Source: Sporosarcina psychrophila
Lineage (GTDB): Bacteria > Bacillota > Bacilli > Bacillales_A > Planococcaceae
Length of the DNA stretch: 64,000 nucleotides
Direction: 5' to 3'
Assembly: GCF_001590685.1 (NCBI RefSeq)
Contig: NZ_CP014616.1
Coordinates: forward strand, 3,037,001-3,101,000
Position numbers and translations under genes: made by a program. The notes beneath the pieces were generated by a model. That model searched no databases. It was not told the DNA's origin and saw nothing but the letters and a program-made list of their open reading frames with translations. This document shows positions 61,434-64,000 of this stretch, piece after piece; position 1 is the first letter of the stretch; every line of letters starts with the position of its first letter.

Positions 61434-62393
61434 ATGGAACCATACTTGATATTTGTAGGAGTTTTTCTTGTATTTGTATGTCCAAACCTTTTTTTGATAA
61501 TGAAGGGTCAACCATATTCCTATTCAAAGAAATTGACTGCTCCGCCATGGGCAGACAAAGAGACCAAACAACTTTTCAGACAATTCAATCGCGCCTGGTC
61601 AAGGAAGATTGAGAAAACTGTAAATGTGCGTGTAAAGAATAGAAATCGTACGCTAACAGATGCCGAACTGCGAGAACAGTGGTATGAACTAAAGAAATTT
61701 CTTTTGTTAGCAGGTATCTCAAAAAGACTTCCGATGTTTTCCAAAAAGGTAGACGATATTTGGCACTTCTTTTTAGAAGAAGAGCAGCTGTATAATCAAT
61801 TCTGTTTAGATTTCATTGGTGAACAGATTGAACATCACCCTCATGAAACACCAACACTTCTTCCAAATGAACGCGCTTGGTTCGACGTGTTATATCTTTC
61901 TTTTTTCAACGTTACTTCCCGCTCGCATCTATGGGGGAAATTCGCGCAAAAAAAGAAAGAACATGCAAAATGGATAGAGCGTATAGTGAATGATCCAAAA
62001 GGAATCATTGAGTCGTTTGGGCGTCACTCATCCGATGCCGCCTCGACACATACATTGGCTACCTTTCTCAAATTCGCACGACAACAAGTGATGAAGTCAA
62101 ATGGAAAGCGTGTTAAACGAAAAGACGGCTATTGGTATGGTGCCTCACTATTCGCCTTTTATGAGTATGAAACAGTTCAAGTGAAGAAGAAAAAAGTGAC
62201 CGGTGCTTTCGCAGACGGATCACCAGGCTTTGCAACCGACTTCGATTATAAAGAAGAATGGAACGAGATTGTCACCAATGTGAATTCGTTTGAAGTGGGA
62301 ACAGACGCCGGAGCTATGCCAAGTGCACCTTCGGATGGAGGGAGCTCTGACTCCGGGAGTAGTTGTAGCTCGTGTAGTGGGTGTTCTTCATAA
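61434..62393 (+). CDS. Membrane-anchored protein with Ser/Cys-rich tail, unrecognised function
   Basis: The 319-residue protein has one N-terminal helix (YLIFVGVFLVFVCPNLFLIM), then a basic soluble part with ELREQWYELKKFLLLAGISK, RLPMFSKKVDDIWHFFLEEE, QLYNQFCLDFIG (a DDxWHxFLxxxxxYxxFC pattern like glycine-rich-domain proteins). It ends GGSSDSGSSCSSCSGCSS. The DxxWH-H..Y--FC core is, to my memory, shared by a widespread bacterial and plant family without a known reaction; the Cys-rich tail could bind metal. RBS is AAGGGGGA. Monocistronic. Confidence 0.65.
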   Translation: MEPYLIFVGVFLVFVCPNLFLIMKGQPYSYSKKLTAPPWADKETKQLFRQFNRAWSRKIEKTVNVRVKNRNRTLTDAELREQWYELKKFLLLAGISKRLPMFSKKVDDIWHFFLEEEQLYNQFCLDFIGEQIEHHPHETPTLLPNERAWFDVLYLSFFNVTSRSHLWGKFAQKKKEHAKWIERIVNDPKGIIESFGRHSSDAASTHTLATFLKFARQQVMKSNGKRVKRKDGYWYGASLFAFYEYETVQVKKKKVTGAFADGSPGFATDFDYKEEWNEIVTNVNSFEVGTDAGAMPSAPSDGGSSDSGSSCSSCSGCSS

Positions 62394-62403
62394 GAATAAG
62401 TAA

Positions 62404-62562
62404 GTGGAGGGCATCTGTGCTTGACACAAAGACAAATAATTAACACACGTGAATGACCATACAATAAAACCAGACATTCGCCAATTTGTCCGATCTTCAT
62501 TCTATTATTATGTAATTGTAGCGAATGATCTGAGTAGCTCCACGTGCAGGTAATTGAAATTA
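62404..62562. repeat. Dispersed GGTACC element, copy 9 (diverged)
   Basis: GGCATCTGTGCTTGACACAA AGACAAATAATTAACACACG opens it; the interior is diverged; it closes TCCACGTGCAGGTAATTGAA ATT. It lies directly upstream of the ribosome binding site of the ankyrin lipoprotein gene. Confidence 0.7.
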
Positions 62563-62577
62563 AAAAAGGAGCACTTT

Positions 62578-63276
62578 ATGAAGAAGTGGTTGATTATGTT
62601 GGCTGGAAGTATTCTTATTTTACAAGGTTGCGTTACAGGTGGGAAAGGTATACCTACCGAACAGAAAAGGGAGGAAAATACATTGAACCTAGAATTACTT
62701 AATGCGGTTGAACTTAAAGATACAAATAGCGTAAGTAGACTGATTACTAAAGGGGCAAATATAAACGTACAGGATGAAAACAGTCGTACTGCCACTATGT
62801 TAGCTACGTATAATAATGACGTCGTCACGGCAAAAACCTTAATTAAAGCCGGTGCAGACGTCAATATCCAAGATGACATGAAAAACAATCCTTTCTTGTA
62901 TGCTGGCGCAGAGGGGTACTTGGACATTCTAAAGTTAACAATCGAGGCCGGTGCTGACCCCACTATTACCAACCGATATGGAGGAACTGCTCTCATCCCT
63001 GCCTCCGAACATGGATATCTCGATGTTATCAAGGAACTTCTTACTTCGACTGATATTGATGTTAATCATGTAAATAATCTCGGTTGGACAGCCTTAATGG
63101 AAGCAATCATTTTAAATAATGGAAACCAAGTACAACAGGAAACTGTACAATTACTTATAGATAACGGAGCAGATGTAACTATTCCTGATAAAAATAATGT
63201 CACCCCTCTACAACATGCACGAAAAAAAGGGTTTAAAGAGATTGAGCAAATATTAGTAGATAGTGGTGCTATGTAA
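62578..63276 (+). CDS. Ankyrin-repeat lipoprotein
   Basis: The start at 62578 (MKKWLIMLAGSILILQGCVT) has AAAGGAG upstream; an earlier in-frame ATG lies inside the repeat element. The 232-residue protein has a lipoprotein signal with lipobox LQGC. After a short linker come five ankyrin repeats: NAVELKDTNSVSRLITKGAN, ATYNNDVVTAKTLIKAGADV, AGAEGYLDILKLTIEAGADP, ASEHGYLDVIKELLTSTDID, and a longer one ending LLIDNGADVTIPDKNNVTPL. It is expected on the outer face of the membrane. It is probably a protein-interaction module; partner unknown. Confidence 0.85.
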   Translation: MKKWLIMLAGSILILQGCVTGGKGIPTEQKREENTLNLELLNAVELKDTNSVSRLITKGANINVQDENSRTATMLATYNNDVVTAKTLIKAGADVNIQDDMKNNPFLYAGAEGYLDILKLTIEAGADPTITNRYGGTALIPASEHGYLDVIKELLTSTDIDVNHVNNLGWTALMEAIILNNGNQVQQETVQLLIDNGADVTIPDKNNVTPLQHARKKGFKEIEQILVDSGAM

Positions 63277-63362
63277 CAGTATTTTTTTATTTACTCATTA
63301 ATGTTTATCGCAAAAATATTATTAACGATATAATTTCATCACCACAATTTACTTAATATAAC

Positions 63363-63393
63363 AAACACCGCTAGGATAACTCTAGCGGTGTTT
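63363..63393. terminator. Terminator between the ankyrin gene and the HNH fragment
   Basis: AAACACCGCTAG / CTAGCGGTGTTT with a 7-nt loop, T-rich on the plus side and usable from both directions. Confidence 0.88.
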
Positions 63394-63405
63394 GTTGTTT
63401 TTAGC

Positions 63406-63735
63406 TCAATATACAGGTACCACCACTGGGCTAAAATTCATTTTATAACAGGGTCCATCGGTTCCTTCCCCGTTAAAACAGAAATGTAGATTAGGTAGTC
63501 GATTACGTAGGCCTCGCCAGATTCTCCAATCTTCCATACTAACAGATACTGGCTTCCCTTCGCTAAACCTATTATCTGGAGGTAGATGATCTTGTTCATA
63601 TTTAAAGTTTTTATTTGTCCAGTCAAGATTCAAGTAGTAAAGAACCTCTCCAACAACCCTACAACCTTTTTCCATGTTGAGTACATCTTCAATTTCACCA
63701 TCTGTGACTCTCAAATTATTTATCTGGTCGAGCAT
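63406..63735 (-). pseudogene. C-terminal fragment of a DUF262/HNH-type endonuclease
   Basis: About 109 residues. ALYYLNLDW-like VGEVLYYLNLDWTNKNFKYE leads to the HNH core EQDHLPPDNRFSEGK (Asp-His pair), then WRGLRNRLPNLHF. This resembles the end of DUF262/GmrSD-type HNH proteins linked to phage and modified-DNA restriction. The N-terminal DUF262 part is missing; stops occur upstream of about 63790. The start at 63735 has no ribosome binding site, so I treat it as a remnant. It ends unusually with FNGEGTDGPCYKMNFSPVVV. Confidence 0.55.
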
Positions 63736-64000
63736 TACAATAGTAATTTCATAAACAAAGTTATTGATGTTACTCTTTACCTGTTGCAGCTTATTTGTAG
63801 TGCCAGAACATAATCAATTGCTTTTTCTCTTGTAGTTTCATCTTAGAATCTTTCATTCAAGGATGTTTTTCATCTCAAATTGGGTTGGACTCAATCTTCC
63901 AATCTTTTCACTAAACCTACAAACTTCATCTGTAAGTAATTACTCTAAAAAGTGGGTATGTACAGTTCTGGGTTGTTTCTTTCAACTGTAAGAGTCACAA
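63736..64000. other. Window end, no intact gene visible
   Basis: Probably the upstream continuation of the decayed HNH gene; all frames are interrupted. Nothing further can be supported. Confidence 0.35.

Noticed and set aside
14145..62562. CRISPR array made of the recurring GGTACC units
   Set aside because: The units are about 150 bp, kilobases apart, diverged and in intergenic sites; there is no regular spacing, no spacer pattern and no cas gene.

Overview
The window reads as a low-GC Firmicute chromosome of the order Bacillales. A Planococcaceae-type genome (Sporosarcina/Lysinibacillus-like) is my inference, from the S-layer-homology proteins, LXG type VII toxins with YwqH/YwqI-like partners, ClpE with CtsR boxes, a YthA-type oxidase remnant, YkvR-like and PatB-like proteins, and strong AGGAGG-type ribosome binding sites with frequent TTG/GTG starts. 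No rRNA, tRNA or CRISPR array was seen.

Region 1 (about 0.6-12.5 kb, almost all minus strand) is a polymorphic-toxin locus. A complete unit at the right (YwqH-like, YwqI-like, LXG toxin with an AHH nuclease tip, ankyrin-SUFU putative immunity protein) is followed downstream by orphan cassettes. These reuse nearly the same LXG N-terminus with other toxin tips and other putative immunity genes (two SUKH, one YezG-like, two unrecognised). They are mixed with truncated LXG copies, toxin tails with in-frame stops and an IS66 remnant. No secretion machinery lies in the window.

Region 2 (12.5-30 kb) holds a DoxX protein, cydDC with a decayed oxidase gene upstream, an orphan PAS histidine kinase, an atypical long ATP-sulfurylase-like protein, clpE, a DUF3219 protein, a PatB/MalY lyase, a TVP38 membrane protein, a bPH protein and several gene remnants.

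Region 3 (30-39.6 kb) is a cell-envelope block: three S-layer-homology proteins, an ECF sigma/anti-sigma pair in an operon with a polysaccharide deacetylase behind an ECF-type promoter, and a LysM-3D wall protein.

Region 4 (39.6-49.4 kb) looks catabolic: a cytosine-deaminase-like enzyme, proline dehydrogenase, a UPF0316 protein, a creatinase-like M24 hydrolase lacking metal ligands, a CocE-type hydrolase, a BCCT transporter and a TetR regulator. An identical 12-bp palindrome lies upstream of both the M24 and the BCCT genes, suggesting one TetR regulon for uptake and breakdown of an amine or proline-containing compound.

Region 5 (49.4-64 kb) has a cold-shock protein, an Old-Yellow-Enzyme family oxidoreductase, an RND exporter, a pyridoxal kinase divergent from an ECF S component, and a frameshifted MFS exporter. 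The exporter is separated from its presumed TetR regulator by a complete IS1595-type element (8-bp target duplication) that carries a lipoprotein metalloprotease-like passenger. Two poorly characterised proteins and an HNH fragment close the window.

A dispersed element of about 150 bp with GGTACC ends recurs at least ten times in intergenic regions, some copies being halves or variants. It accounts for much of the non-coding sequence right of 14 kb.
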